A stretch of DNA of 37,863 nt from NCBI GenBank assembly GCA_002789015.1, contig PFSJ01000004.1, forward strand, positions 1 through 37,863. The letters run 5' to 3'. Source of the stretch: a candidate division WWE3 bacterium CG_4_9_14_0_2_um_filter_35_11. Its GTDB lineage: Bacteria > Patescibacteriota > WWE3 > 2-01-FULL-39-13. The position numbers and the translations under genes are program-made. The notes under the pieces are model-generated. The model had not been told where the DNA came from. It did no database searches and worked only from the letters and a program-made list of their open reading frames with translations. How positions within the stretch are numbered: position 1 is the stretch's first letter; each line of letters begins with the position of its first letter. Positions 1 through 6,716 of the stretch are shown here, in pieces.

Positions 1-769
1 TGGCAGTTGAAACTATTGATATTGAATCTGCACCTGAAGGACTGGTTGGGTCAAATGTCCACGCACCACAGACGGGGGAGGTTTTATCGATTACAAAATC
101 TTGTGTACATTTTTGAACGTTATTAGATGGATCATACCAATTAAAGTGCATCTGATAGGTGCCATCTGCGACAACCGACCCTGCCTCATTTTTTAAATCC
201 CATGCTTTACTTAGTGTTGTTGATGTATTAGCAGTGTCATTGTTCTGCAATTCTTTAATGTGAGTACCCCCTTGATATATATACACGCCAGTTTTTGCTA
301 TCCCGTTTGCGTCACTGGCAGTACCTGTGCCTGTTACACTTGTTCCATTAATTTTATTTGAAGGAGAAAAGGTAGGATCTGTACAAACGGGGGGGGTTGT
401 GTCAGAGGGAGTTTCACCACCACCACCTCCACAATCACATGCACCACAAGAAATACTATAACTACACCCATTACAAGAGTTACCAGACACAGTTGCAACT
501 CCATCTACAGTGCCATTTTCACAAGCTTTAGTACAATTACTTGTACAATATGCTGTCTCTGATTCACAAGTACTAGGAAGAGCACCACTATCACAATCCC
601 CAGTTTCAACACAGCCATATGCAGTACATGCAGCATAAACACCATTTGAAAAAAATATAGAAAAAAAGACAAATGCAACAACAAAAAAAATAGAATTTAC
701 ATAGTTATTAACTATAAAAGTAAACAAAACAGCAAGAAAATCATTACATATATATTTTCGACTGGACAT
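1..769 (-). CDS. Secreted Cys-rich protein, 3' end outside window (partial)
   Basis: An open frame runs from ATG at 769 to the left edge with no stop (256 codons seen). Residues about 10-46 are strongly hydrophobic and end in VYA-AC, a plausible signal peptide cleavage site. The next about 75 residues hold roughly 14 cysteines, then a Gly-rich linker (CDCGGGGGE). After that come Thr/Ser-rich segments, including DTTPPVC, DGTYQMHFNWYDPSNN and DKTSPVC, which look like bacterial Ig-like or FlgD-Ig-like repeats; the second repeat runs off the edge. I infer an extracellular, disulfide-stabilised, possibly adhesive surface protein. A -10 hexamer TATAAT lies 7 bases before the ATG, which supports this start. 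Family not identified. The frame is certain, the function is not. Confidence 0.75.
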   Translation of the reverse strand, partial: MSSRKYICNDFLAVLFTFIVNNYVNSIFFVVAFVFFSIFFSNGVYAACTAYGCVETGDCDSGALPSTCESETAYCTSNCTKACENGTVDGVATVSGNSCNGCSYSISCGACDCGGGGGETPSDTTPPVCTDPTFSPSNKINGTSVTGTGTASDANGIAKTGVYIYQGGTHIKELQNNDTANTSTTLSKAWDLKNEAGSVVADGTYQMHFNWYDPSNNVQKCTQDFVIDKTSPVCGAWTFDPTSPSGADSISIVSTA

Positions 770-776
770 TAAAATT

Positions 777-782
777 ATTATA
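777..782 (-). promoter_or_regulatory. -10 element of the Cys-rich secreted protein gene
   Basis: TATAAT on the minus strand, 7 bases before ATG 769, predicts a leaderless or nearly leaderless mRNA. No convincing -35. The surrounding 31 bases recur upstream of the small ORF at 865-1053. Confidence 0.5.
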
Positions 783-864
783 TACCAATATATAAATTAG
801 AAAAACAAGAAAGTAATGAGTTTTTATTTTTAAAAAACTTAAGGGGATAAAGAAAAATAGCTTT

Positions 865-1053
865 TTAGTTGGCGAAATCAGGTGACCAGCCAAAATACAA
901 CTTTTCCACCACGTCGAAACAGGTCACCACAACAAAAACTACTACGAAGACTATATAGACGTTAATAGGTATCAACTGATAAAACTTATTAATAACACTA
1001 AAGTTTCTATTTTGAAAAGATGACCACAGGTTACTTAAAAAACCACTGAACAT
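865..1053 (-). CDS. Small hydrophobic ORF, possible truncated paralogue
   Basis: A 62-codon frame from ATG 1053 (a TTG at 1083 would give 72 codons). Residues about 30-46 are a Val/Phe-rich membrane segment (NVYIVFVVVFVVVTCF). No family recognised. The DNA around its start matches that around the start of the gene at 1-769 at about 27 of 31 bases, including the -10 and the first codons. Both proteins then have a hydrophobic segment at a similar distance from the start. It may be a decayed copy of the signal-peptide end of that gene, or a real small membrane protein. Low confidence that it is expressed. Confidence 0.35.
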   Translation of the reverse strand: MFSGFLSNLWSSFQNRNFSVINKFYQLIPINVYIVFVVVFVVVTCFDVVEKLYFGWSPDFAN

Positions 1054-1060
1054 TAAAATC

Positions 1061-1066
1061 AGTATA
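1061..1066 (-). promoter_or_regulatory. -10 element of the small ORF
   Basis: TATACT, 7 bases before ATG 1053, with the same spacing as in the 777-782 promoter. It favours ATG 1053 over the upstream TTG. Confidence 0.4.
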
Positions 1067-1163
1067 TAACAATATTTCGTCAAAAAATACTTACAAGAAG
1101 GTTTAATTTAAGTGGACAAAAGATCAATATTAAGATTAGTACTAAGGTAGTTTATACCGTTTG

Positions 1164-2384
1164 CTAACTACCGCTAACACTGCCTGTCAAATCCAACTTC
1201 TTATCAACAAGACTTCCAACTATGTTTCCATGTTCATCATATTGAATCGATATTAGTTTATGTTCTATCCTCCCATCCTGTAACCTTACAGTAATTTCAA
1301 AACTATAAGTGGATTTTGCAACTACAGACAATTCTTCTGGATTTCCATTTAAATATCCTAATTTTAAAAGCGCTAATATATACTCGGCCTGTTCTCGATC
1401 GCACCCAGCTATCCTCATTAAACTAGCTCCAAATTCTGGCAAATTAAAATTTCCTGAATATATCGGGAAATCATTTTGTTCATCCTGAACTACAAGCGCA
1501 GATTTGGTTTTGTCCCAATTAAGAAGTAAAAAATCGGTACTCGAAGCATTAACAAAATTTATAGTTGCATCTTCTGGCATCAGTGATATTCCAATCGTTT
1601 CCAAAACATCATCTTGTCCCTCGTAGTGCGTTACACCATGTGTCACAGCAATGATTACTGGTTTTCCATATTGGTCAAAATAAAATAATGGACCCCCAGA
1701 ATATCCCCTGTCACCAGTTACTGAACTTTCCCGATTTCCAACTTGCTTAAAATACATTTTCGAATTAAGGCCATCCATCTCATAACGATCTAACAACATT
1801 TCACGAATTTCCCGAATTACACTTTGACCTTGCTGTTGTGCCGAGACAGGAAAACCAACCTGATAGATTGTTACCGCATTTTTAATTAGATAATCAAGCA
1901 ATTCCACATCTACAGGGGCGTAAAGCATTTCCGAATCATCGGTGCCTACAGACGGAACAAGTAATAGGGCTGAATCAAATTGGCTTTTCGGACCAACTCG
2001 ACGATCTGCAGCTAAATAAGATTGTCTTAATAAATTCCTATTCATTGCTACGGTGGTCCCTTGTATCGTTGCCAAACTATCAGCGGAAATCCCATCGAAA
2101 CAATGTGCAGCAGATTGATGAACATCATATTCAAGCCCATCTAATAAAATTTTCCCTGTAGTAAATGCAGCGCATCTATTTTCTATTCCACCATTCCGTG
2201 TAACCACAATGCTAGACACGGTTTTAGCAACTTCAAGTAGTTGCTCTTTAACTTCTTGGGAAACATCTCCAACTATCTGGTCTTCTGATTGTCGATTAGT
2301 AACCAGGCCAAAACCCTCGAGAATAGGAGCAATTGGAACACCTGGAATATTTATATTTTCTGGAGGCAAATATTCTAGACTCAT
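1164..2384 (-). CDS. Trypsin-like (S1-type) serine protease domain protein
   Basis: 406 aa. A chymotrypsin-fold triad is visible: His94 in SAAHCF, Asp137 in FDSALL, and Ser229 in GDRGYSGGPLF (canonical GDSGGP). Cys71 and Cys95 could form the disulfide usual next to the active-site His. The catalytic domain spans about residues 55-275; the remaining 130 residues are unassigned. There is no signal peptide (it starts MSLEYLPPEN), which is unusual for this fold. It may therefore act in the cytoplasm, leave by another route, or belong to a defence-type system, where trypsin-like proteases occur as effectors. It lies just beyond the last cupredoxin 3' fragment and has its own promoter, so it may be one more cassette. 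Strong on fold, weak on role. Confidence 0.8.
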   Translation of the reverse strand: MSLEYLPPENINIPGVPIAPILEGFGLVTNRQSEDQIVGDVSQEVKEQLLEVAKTVSSIVVTRNGGIENRCAAFTTGKILLDGLEYDVHQSAAHCFDGISADSLATIQGTTVAMNRNLLRQSYLAADRRVGPKSQFDSALLLVPSVGTDDSEMLYAPVDVELLDYLIKNAVTIYQVGFPVSAQQQGQSVIREIREMLLDRYEMDGLNSKMYFKQVGNRESSVTGDRGYSGGPLFYFDQYGKPVIIAVTHGVTHYEGQDDVLETIGISLMPEDATINFVNASSTDFLLLNWDKTKSALVVQDEQNDFPIYSGNFNLPEFGASLMRIAGCDREQAEYILALLKLGYLNGNPEELSVVAKSTYSFEITVRLQDGRIEHKLISIQYDEHGNIVGSLVDKKLDLTGSVSGS

Positions 2385-2425
2385 AATGAAATTATTAAAC
2401 CATTTACATCAATCATCTTTGCTAG

Positions 2426-2455
2426 ATTATACTATGGGGCTACAACTTACGTCAA
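2426..2455 (-). promoter_or_regulatory. Promoter of the trypsin-like protease
   Basis: Minus-strand TTGACG (2450-2455), 18-base spacer, TATAAT (2426-2431). The predicted leader is about 35 bases, so this gene is not leaderless, unlike several neighbours. Confidence 0.6.
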
Positions 2456-2489
2456 TTGAGTGTACAGGCCAGCATTTTAAGCTAAAACC

Positions 2490-2553
2490 CTATCTCGCCA
2501 CAACAATTACTTCGCCAAGTTATTTTACAGTTAGCTTCGGCTGTGTATTTGTT
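2490..2553 (-). pseudogene. Cupredoxin 3'-end fragment A
   Basis: Minus-strand reading gives KYTAEANCKIT, then after one extra base GEVIVVAR and TAG. The intact gene at 6161-6703 ends KYAAGENSGITGEVIVVAR-stop. Similarity begins about 8 bases after the ATPase stop codon and ends at the stop. It is the longest of four such fragments and carries a frameshift, so it is not a working gene end. Confidence 0.8.
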
Positions 2554-2561
2554 CATCGACC

Positions 2562-3758
2562 TCAATCTATCATTCCGCCCCAAATAAAGTCGTCGAATGT
2601 ACTTGGCATGTTTTTACCGATAAGTCTGTACTTAGAGGTTTTTATTTTTTCAGCATTTCGTGAAAGTTTTATAAGATCTGTATCAACCGGGGTCTCTTTA
2701 ATTTCAAAAGCATAATCATCATTTAAAATAAAACCTATTTCTGAATTATCATCTGCAAAATACGTCAACTTTCTTCCAAATACATTTTGATTTGCATGTA
2801 AAAACAGTTGGTGACAAAGGGTATTTTCAAACTTTGCCCCAACGGAAAGATCATAATTGATATTTGCTATACCTGTATCAACAAAATACAACTTCGGAGA
2901 CATCCTAAACCTTACATCAGCTGATTTGCTAAATGGCTGAATTAACCTTATAAGATAAGTTTGTTCCATAAATGCTAGATACGAATCGATAGTCTGCCTA
3001 GTTATACCCAATATTTTTGACAGCTGGCTTACATTTATCTTGTTTCCTATTCGTCCTGCCAATAACTCAACTAATTTTGCAAACTCTTTTACAGATCTAA
3101 ATTCTGATAAAATTTGTACATCTAAATTGATATAAGAGCTAAAAATCATCTCTAACTGCTTCTTTTTATCTTGCAAATCGCTTATTAAAACAACCTTGGG
3201 AAGCCCACCAAATTCAGTATACTCTTGGTACAATTGCCCTAATTTTTGGTAAGCAAATTTAGAAAATTTAGCACTGTAGCTAAATTTAGGCAATATATAG
3301 TCCTCTTGCCTAAAACGCAAAAACTCACTAAAAGATAACGGATAAAGCTCATAGATTATTTTTCTTCCAGCCATTGATTCGCTAAATAGATTTTTTAAGT
3401 AATACGAGCTTGACCCAGTAATCAAAAATTTAATGTTGTAATGATCGTGTAAATACTTAACAATACTTGGTAGTTCTGGCAAAAGCTGAATTTCATCAAC
3501 CGCTATATACATCTTTTGTGATATATCTAACCCAAGGTTTTGAAATTCCTGAATAAGGGAATCATAGTCTGAAACTAAAAACAATTTGCGATTGCTAATA
3601 TTTTCAAGATCAAAATAATACTTATTTTCTGATTGAATTTGAGATAATATCCATTTTATAGTTGTAGTTTTACCAACCTGCCTTGCACCTGTTAAAACTA
3701 AAACCTCGTCTTTCTCAATTTCTTTTCTTAATAATTCCCAAATATCCCTAGTGAACAT
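2562..3758 (-). CDS. AAA_14 / DUF4143 family ATPase
   Basis: 398 aa from ATG 3758 (MFTRDIW). Walker A GARQVGKTT is near residue 24, Walker B YIAVDEIQ near 87, sensor-like ITGSSS near 115; then LYPLSFSEFLRF, a winged-helix-like middle (KINVSQLSKILGITRQT) and a C-terminal nuclease-like DUF4143 part. This fusion is widespread, often in mobile or variable regions, and its biochemical role is poorly known. I prefer ATG 3758 over a start 17 codons upstream because a -10 box TACAAT (3768-3773) with TTTGCA 17 bases further up lies in that extension. Cupredoxin fragments flank it on both sides. The C-terminal codons (DFIWGGMID-stop) recur as a relic at 3875-3906, so a second copy once stood next to it. 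Confidence 0.85.
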   Translation of the reverse strand: MFTRDIWELLRKEIEKDEVLVLTGARQVGKTTTIKWILSQIQSENKYYFDLENISNRKLFLVSDYDSLIQEFQNLGLDISQKMYIAVDEIQLLPELPSIVKYLHDHYNIKFLITGSSSYYLKNLFSESMAGRKIIYELYPLSFSEFLRFRQEDYILPKFSYSAKFSKFAYQKLGQLYQEYTEFGGLPKVVLISDLQDKKKQLEMIFSSYINLDVQILSEFRSVKEFAKLVELLAGRIGNKINVSQLSKILGITRQTIDSYLAFMEQTYLIRLIQPFSKSADVRFRMSPKLYFVDTGIANINYDLSVGAKFENTLCHQLFLHANQNVFGRKLTYFADDNSEIGFILNDDYAFEIKETPVDTDLIKLSRNAEKIKTSKYRLIGKNMPSTFDDFIWGGMID

Positions 3759-3767
3759 ATAACTTCC

Positions 3768-3796
3768 ATTGTACAATAACGGCAGATTTTTGCAAA
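3768..3796 (-). promoter_or_regulatory. Promoter of the AAA_14/DUF4143 ATPase
   Basis: TTTGCA (3791-3796), 17-base spacer, TACAAT (3768-3773), then 9 bases to ATG 3758. The leader would be 2-3 bases, or absent. Confidence 0.5.
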
Positions 3797-3829
3797 GTAC
3801 AGTTAGCAACTATAGCCAATAACTGCATA

Positions 3830-3871
3830 CTACCTCGCCACGACAATCACTTCTCCTGTTATTTCATCCTT
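3830..3871 (-). pseudogene. Cupredoxin 3'-end fragment B
   Basis: Reads KDEITGEVIVVAR then TAG on the minus strand, matching the last residues of the intact cupredoxin-like gene (GITGEVIVVAR). It lies between the relic of a second ATPase 3' end and the promoter of the intact ATPase. Confidence 0.8.
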
Positions 3872-3874
3872 TGC

Positions 3875-3906
3875 TCAATCTATCATTCCTCCTCAAATAA
3901 AGTCGG
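3875..3906 (-). pseudogene. Relic of the 3' end of a second AAA_14/DUF4143 gene
   Basis: Minus strand reads ADFI-stop-GGMID-stop. The intact ATPase ends DDFIWGGMID-stop; the Trp codon TGG is TGA here. Only about 10 codons are recognisable. As with the intact ATPase, a cupredoxin 3' fragment follows directly, so ATPase and fragment appear to have been copied as one unit. The adjoining 3907-4029 holds nothing recognisable: one minus frame is open, but its translation suggests no family. Confidence 0.7.
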
Positions 3907-4029
3907 CATGCGAGCATTCCCGACTTGCCACCAAAACACGATTAGTGATAATACCACTTGGCGGTCCACTGTAAATCGTAAATATGGACAACAATAGATT
4001 TATTGACCTTAATCCTTGGATTATGTAGG

Positions 4030-4077
4030 TCACCTCACCACAATAATTATTTCTCGGATAATTTTATCGTTTGCCTC
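4030..4077 (-). pseudogene. Cupredoxin 3'-end fragment C
   Basis: Minus strand reads EANDKIIREIIIVVR then TGA, a degraded match to the cupredoxin end (ITGEVIVVAR-stop) and to fragment A (EANCKIT). It is the most diverged copy and lies about 100 bases after the RelE-like toxin gene. Confidence 0.65.
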
Positions 4078-4176
4078 AATATTATTATCATGATTTATTA
4101 TAAAAGCGTCTTAAGTATTAGGTTCATAGGACAATATTGATGCATTTTCGTCCTGCAGCCAAGACCTAACGTTGCT

Positions 4177-4440
4177 TTAGTAAATGTCTTCGTGAGTGCC
4201 AATGTCTAGCAGATTCATTAAATCACCTTTAAGTTTAAAGATAACCCTAATGTTCATATCTATTGATATACTCCATACATTATCAAACCTGCCAGTAATT
4301 TTATGTAACCTAAGTGATGGATGATTCAAGTCGTTAATTGCCAACCACAATTTACCTTTAACCTTACTATTGAGTTGCGGATTATTTTTAATAATCTTTT
4401 TATACCTTCTTATATAGTAAGTTGAAGCTTGTATCTTCAT
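4177..4440 (-). CDS. RelE/ParE-superfamily toxin
   Basis: 87 aa. The sequence has the RelE/YafQ-like pattern: an N-terminal helix with YIRRYKKI, then LRLHKITGRFDNVWSISIDMNIRVIFK, and a C-terminal LLDIGTHEDIY with a terminal His and Tyr. Toxins of this fold are usually ribosome-dependent mRNA endonucleases, or gyrase poisons in the ParE branch; the His/Tyr-rich end favours the RelE/YafQ side. The start overlaps the antitoxin stop by 4 bases (ATGA), which implies translational coupling. The unit sits between cupredoxin fragments D and C. Confidence 0.85.
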   Translation of the reverse strand: MKIQASTYYIRRYKKIIKNNPQLNSKVKGKLWLAINDLNHPSLRLHKITGRFDNVWSISIDMNIRVIFKLKGDLMNLLDIGTHEDIY

Positions 4441-4694
4441 ACATACTTATCCAAATCGTCTAAACTCTTAAGCTCAAAGGATCTACCAGCATTGTATTCT
4501 TCCATCGCCTCGGCAACTCTTTTTTCGAGCTTTGCGGAAGCCTTAAAGGTTGGAACATCAGACAAAATAGATTGTTCTACAGCCTTTGAAATAAGGAATT
4601 TCACATATCTAGAAAGATCATAACCAAAAACATCAGCTTTGGTTTGCAAAATAGACGCTTCTGGTTTAGTTAACGTTAATTGTATTTTAGTCAT
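4437..4694 (-). CDS. Antitoxin of the RelE-like toxin (probable ribbon-helix-helix)
   Basis: 85 aa from ATG 4694 (MTKIQLTLTKPEASIL). A short N-terminal beta strand (KIQLTL) followed by two predicted helices (ILQTKADVFGYD, SRYVKFLISKAV) fits a ribbon-helix-helix DNA-binding antitoxin; the acidic C-terminus would wrap the toxin. A longer frame from ATG 4715 exists, but TACAAT with a perfect TTGACA at 17 bases falls inside that extension and 6 bases before ATG 4694, so I prefer the shorter protein and a leaderless transcript. Family members usually repress their own operon; no separate operator palindrome was seen. Confidence 0.8.
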   Translation of the reverse strand: MTKIQLTLTKPEASILQTKADVFGYDLSRYVKFLISKAVEQSILSDVPTFKASAKLEKRVAEAMEEYNAGRSFELKSLDDLDKYV

Positions 4695-4700
4695 AGTTAG

Positions 4701-4729
4701 ATTGTAGTTAGACATAACGGCCTTGTCAA
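4701..4729 (-). promoter_or_regulatory. Promoter of the RelBE-like operon
   Basis: Consensus TTGACA (4724-4729), 17-base spacer, TACAAT (4701-4706), 6 bases to ATG 4694. The -35 begins only 10 bases after the stop codon of cupredoxin fragment D. Confidence 0.7.
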
Positions 4730-4739
4730 TAAAACCGTC

Positions 4740-4778
4740 TTATCTCGCCACGACAATTACTTCGCCAATAATTTGACT
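4740..4778 (-). pseudogene. Cupredoxin 3'-end fragment D
   Basis: Minus strand reads SQIIGEVIVVAR then TAA, matching the end of the intact cupredoxin-like gene. It starts 6 bases after the AbiEii-like stop codon at 4785 and ends 10 bases before the next promoter, so it forms the whole spacer between two toxin-antitoxin modules. Confidence 0.8.
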
Positions 4779-4784
4779 GTTTGA

Positions 4785-5504
4785 TCAAAGGTTATTTCGA
4801 AGCTCATTTCCCAAGTTGTTTTTAAAGTCTCTAATTATCTGCCAGTGGCTTTTTGGCAGAAATTGCTTTAATTCTTTTTCAAAATCAATGTTTGTTTTCT
4901 CTAACACGTCCAGTATCTCAACTAGAATGCTCTTTGCTTTAACAGGCAACAGATTTTTACGTAATACAAAGTAGATGTCAAAAAAATCTCTTGGCTTTTG
5001 CCTGTCTAATAGTGCTTGAACTTTTTCCCAAATCAGCTGTTCTGTAGATAAATTCACAATAGTATATGGAATCAAAAAATCACTTGCGATTGTAGTCACG
5101 TCGCCTTTCAAACGTTTTTCACGCTCTGAAACATTGAATTCAATTAAAATTAGTTCTTGATTTAACAAAAATTGCAGATGTGCAAGATACCCACCTGTAG
5201 TTTTCTTAGACTCAATTACCTCAACTTTAATTCCTTCTCGTTGAATTTCTTGTAAAGAATCTAGCAAAATGCTTTCCAAATCGTTTAAATTGTTAAGTGA
5301 AGTACTAAAATCCAAGTCTTCAGAAAACCTTGGACTTCCGAAAATTAGTCTTAATGCTGTTCCTCCTTTGAAAAAAAGCCTGCTTGTTTGAGGTTGTTGA
5401 TAAAAATAAGACAAGAAAACGTGTTGAATATACTCTCTACGCACATTTAATTCGGTCGTTTGTAACTTGCTAGCCAATGTTTTAATGGCATCTAGTGACA
5501 TCAT
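4785..5504 (-). CDS. AbiEii/AbiGii-type nucleotidyltransferase toxin
   Basis: 239 aa (a second ATG directly follows the first). The hallmark DNA polymerase beta-like nucleotidyltransferase motifs are intact: FFKGGTALR (residues 45-52) and SEDLDFS (61-67). The C-terminal helical half follows (PRDFFDIYFVLRK near 165-178). In characterised AbiE systems this protein is the toxin of a type IV toxin-antitoxin pair that can give abortive phage resistance; related MenT enzymes modify tRNA. The start overlaps the AbiEi stop by 4 bases (ATGA), so the pair is coupled. Activity is inferred from motifs. Confidence 0.9.
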   Translation of the reverse strand: MMSLDAIKTLASKLQTTELNVRREYIQHVFLSYFYQQPQTSRLFFKGGTALRLIFGSPRFSEDLDFSTSLNNLNDLESILLDSLQEIQREGIKVEVIESKKTTGGYLAHLQFLLNQELILIEFNVSEREKRLKGDVTTIASDFLIPYTIVNLSTEQLIWEKVQALLDRQKPRDFFDIYFVLRKNLLPVKAKSILVEILDVLEKTNIDFEKELKQFLPKSHWQIIRDFKNNLGNELRNNL

Positions 5505-6112
5505 AATATAGTTTTCAAAAGATCAGTAACATTCTTGCTAGATCGATTACCATAAAGACTAACATACTGAAAAACCTTGTCTTTATTGATCTTGTTAACA
5601 TTAATAATTAATCGATCATTTTTAGGTATCCTGTTTAACATTACAAAATAGAAATAATCTACCAAAGCTTTCTCGGATTCGGCAATCAGTATAGATTTAT
5701 CCTGATTTTTAATCAAAGCGTATCCTGTAAAAGCTTCTCTTTTGATTGAATGATAAAAAAAGACTTTATCGTGAACAGTAAAGGTTCTAGTTGGTTTTGT
5801 CGTTGCAGACGTAACTGTGTACGGCATTTCAGGAATTATTCCATAGTAAGCTAAGGCGTATTCGAATGAAATATAAGAAGGTTTATACAAAGCATTCGCA
5901 ATTTCTTCTTCACTAGGCAAATCAGTATTTAAAGTATAAAGCCCTTGCTTTAAACGCAGTAAAAAACCATCTTTAGCCTGTCTTTCAAGAAAATATTTCG
6001 TCTTGGAAGAAGAAATTTGAAATGTTCTCGAAAAAATATCTGGTGTAAATATATTTATATTCCTTTTTTTTAGTTCTTCTCGCACCTCAATCGGTTTCAT
6101 TAAAGTATACAT
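5501..6112 (-). CDS. AbiEi-type antitoxin / transcriptional regulator
   Basis: 203 aa. N-terminal winged helix (about residues 5-65: IFSRTFQISSSKTKYFLERQ, LLRLKQGLYTLN) followed by the AbiEi core (YISFEYALAYYGIIPE, TYTVT-like strand, SEKALVDYFYF). Family members neutralise the AbiEii toxin and repress their own promoter by binding inverted repeats. A perfect inverted repeat with 12-base arms (6095-6130) covers the start region and fits that role. Two starts are possible: ATG 6112, 6 bases after a weak -10, or ATG 6100 inside the repeat. It lies 48 bases downstream of the intact cupredoxin-like gene. Confidence 0.88.
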   Translation of the reverse strand: MYTLMKPIEVREELKKRNINIFTPDIFSRTFQISSSKTKYFLERQAKDGFLLRLKQGLYTLNTDLPSEEEIANALYKPSYISFEYALAYYGIIPEMPYTVTSATTKPTRTFTVHDKVFFYHSIKREAFTGYALIKNQDKSILIAESEKALVDYFYFVMLNRIPKNDRLIINVNKINKDKVFQYVSLYGNRSSKNVTDLLKTIL

Positions 6113-6130
6113 ATCTACACTTTAATGAAA
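6095..6130. promoter_or_regulatory. Candidate AbiEi operator (inverted repeat)
   Basis: Perfect 12-base arms TTTCATTAAAGT (6095-6106) and ACTTTAATGAAA (6119-6130) with a 12-base spacer. The repeat covers the -10 (6119-6124), the predicted transcript start and the first codons of the AbiEi-like gene, so a dimer bound here would block transcription. AbiEi autorepression through inverted repeats is known for the family; its use here is inferred. Confidence 0.65.
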
Positions 6131-6147
6131 TGCGGATATCCTGTCAA
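6119..6147 (-). promoter_or_regulatory. Promoter of the AbiE-like operon
   Basis: TTGACA (6142-6147), 17-base spacer, weak TAAAGT (6119-6124), 6 bases to ATG 6112. The geometry matches the RelBE-like promoter. The -35 starts 13 bases after the cupredoxin stop codon. Confidence 0.55.
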
Positions 6148-6160
6148 CATGACAACAATC

Positions 6161-6703
6161 TTACCTCGCCACGACTATTACTTCTCCAGTTATGCCACTG
6201 TTTTCGCCTGCCGCGTATTTGTACGTTCCTAGGTAGTCGAATTGTTGCGAGAATGCTTTTTCGTTTTCGATTGGCAATAAATTCCCCCATTCGTTTTCAC
6301 CTTTTATTGTTAAGTCGGCAACCGCTCGGTTTCTCCAGGTTACTAAATCACCTTGAAATATTGTTATGCTTTCTGGATCAAATTTTTTCCCATCGAAAAC
6401 AACAAAGTAATTTTCTGGATTTTGGCTTTTTGCAATTTCTTCAAATTTAGCCTTTGTTTCTGGATCATAAATATTTGGAGCGTTAACAATATTTGGAGAT
6501 TCTTGCTTTAATTCGTCATATGTTTTTTTAGTCGCACTTTCTAAAAATTCTTTTGTTGGAACATTTGGATCTACTTCAGCTTGATTAGTTTCTGAAGTAC
6601 CAGGGACAATATTTTTGCCTCTTATAATTCCAAAATAAACAACTACTCCCGCAATCAACAAAAATACACTAAATATCGTTACGGCTTTCATTTTGTCTTT
6701 CAT
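6161..6703 (-). CDS. Membrane-anchored cupredoxin-like domain protein
   Basis: 180 aa. One N-terminal membrane helix (residues 7-27, signal anchor), a charged linker, then a C-terminal cupredoxin-like beta domain from about 97 (VVFDGKKFDPESITIFQGDLVTWRN; later FDYLGTYKY and ITGEVIVV). In copper cupredoxins the ligands are His after the W-x-N strand and Cys, His, Met near the end; here those regions read RAVADLTIKG and YKYAAGENSGITG, with none of them. It is therefore probably a non-metal or altered-metal fold acting outside the membrane. It closes the pilin gene run, 13 bases after the PilX-like gene. Its last codons recur four times in the downstream accessory region, making this the intact reference copy. 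Confidence 0.8.
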   Translation of the reverse strand: MKDKMKAVTIFSVFLLIAGVVVYFGIIRGKNIVPGTSETNQAEVDPNVPTKEFLESATKKTYDELKQESPNIVNAPNIYDPETKAKFEEIAKSQNPENYFVVFDGKKFDPESITIFQGDLVTWRNRAVADLTIKGENEWGNLLPIENEKAFSQQFDYLGTYKYAAGENSGITGEVIVVAR

Positions 6704-6716
6704 AATAAAATTAAAA

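Noticed and set aside
890-935. GGTCACCACAACA resembles cupredoxin fragment C
   Set aside because: Only about a dozen bases match, the encoded frame does not give GEVIVVAR, and no stop codon aligns.
2209-2715. 168-codon plus-strand open frame
   Set aside because: It runs antisense across the starts of the protease gene and the end of the ATPase gene, and its translation has no family features.
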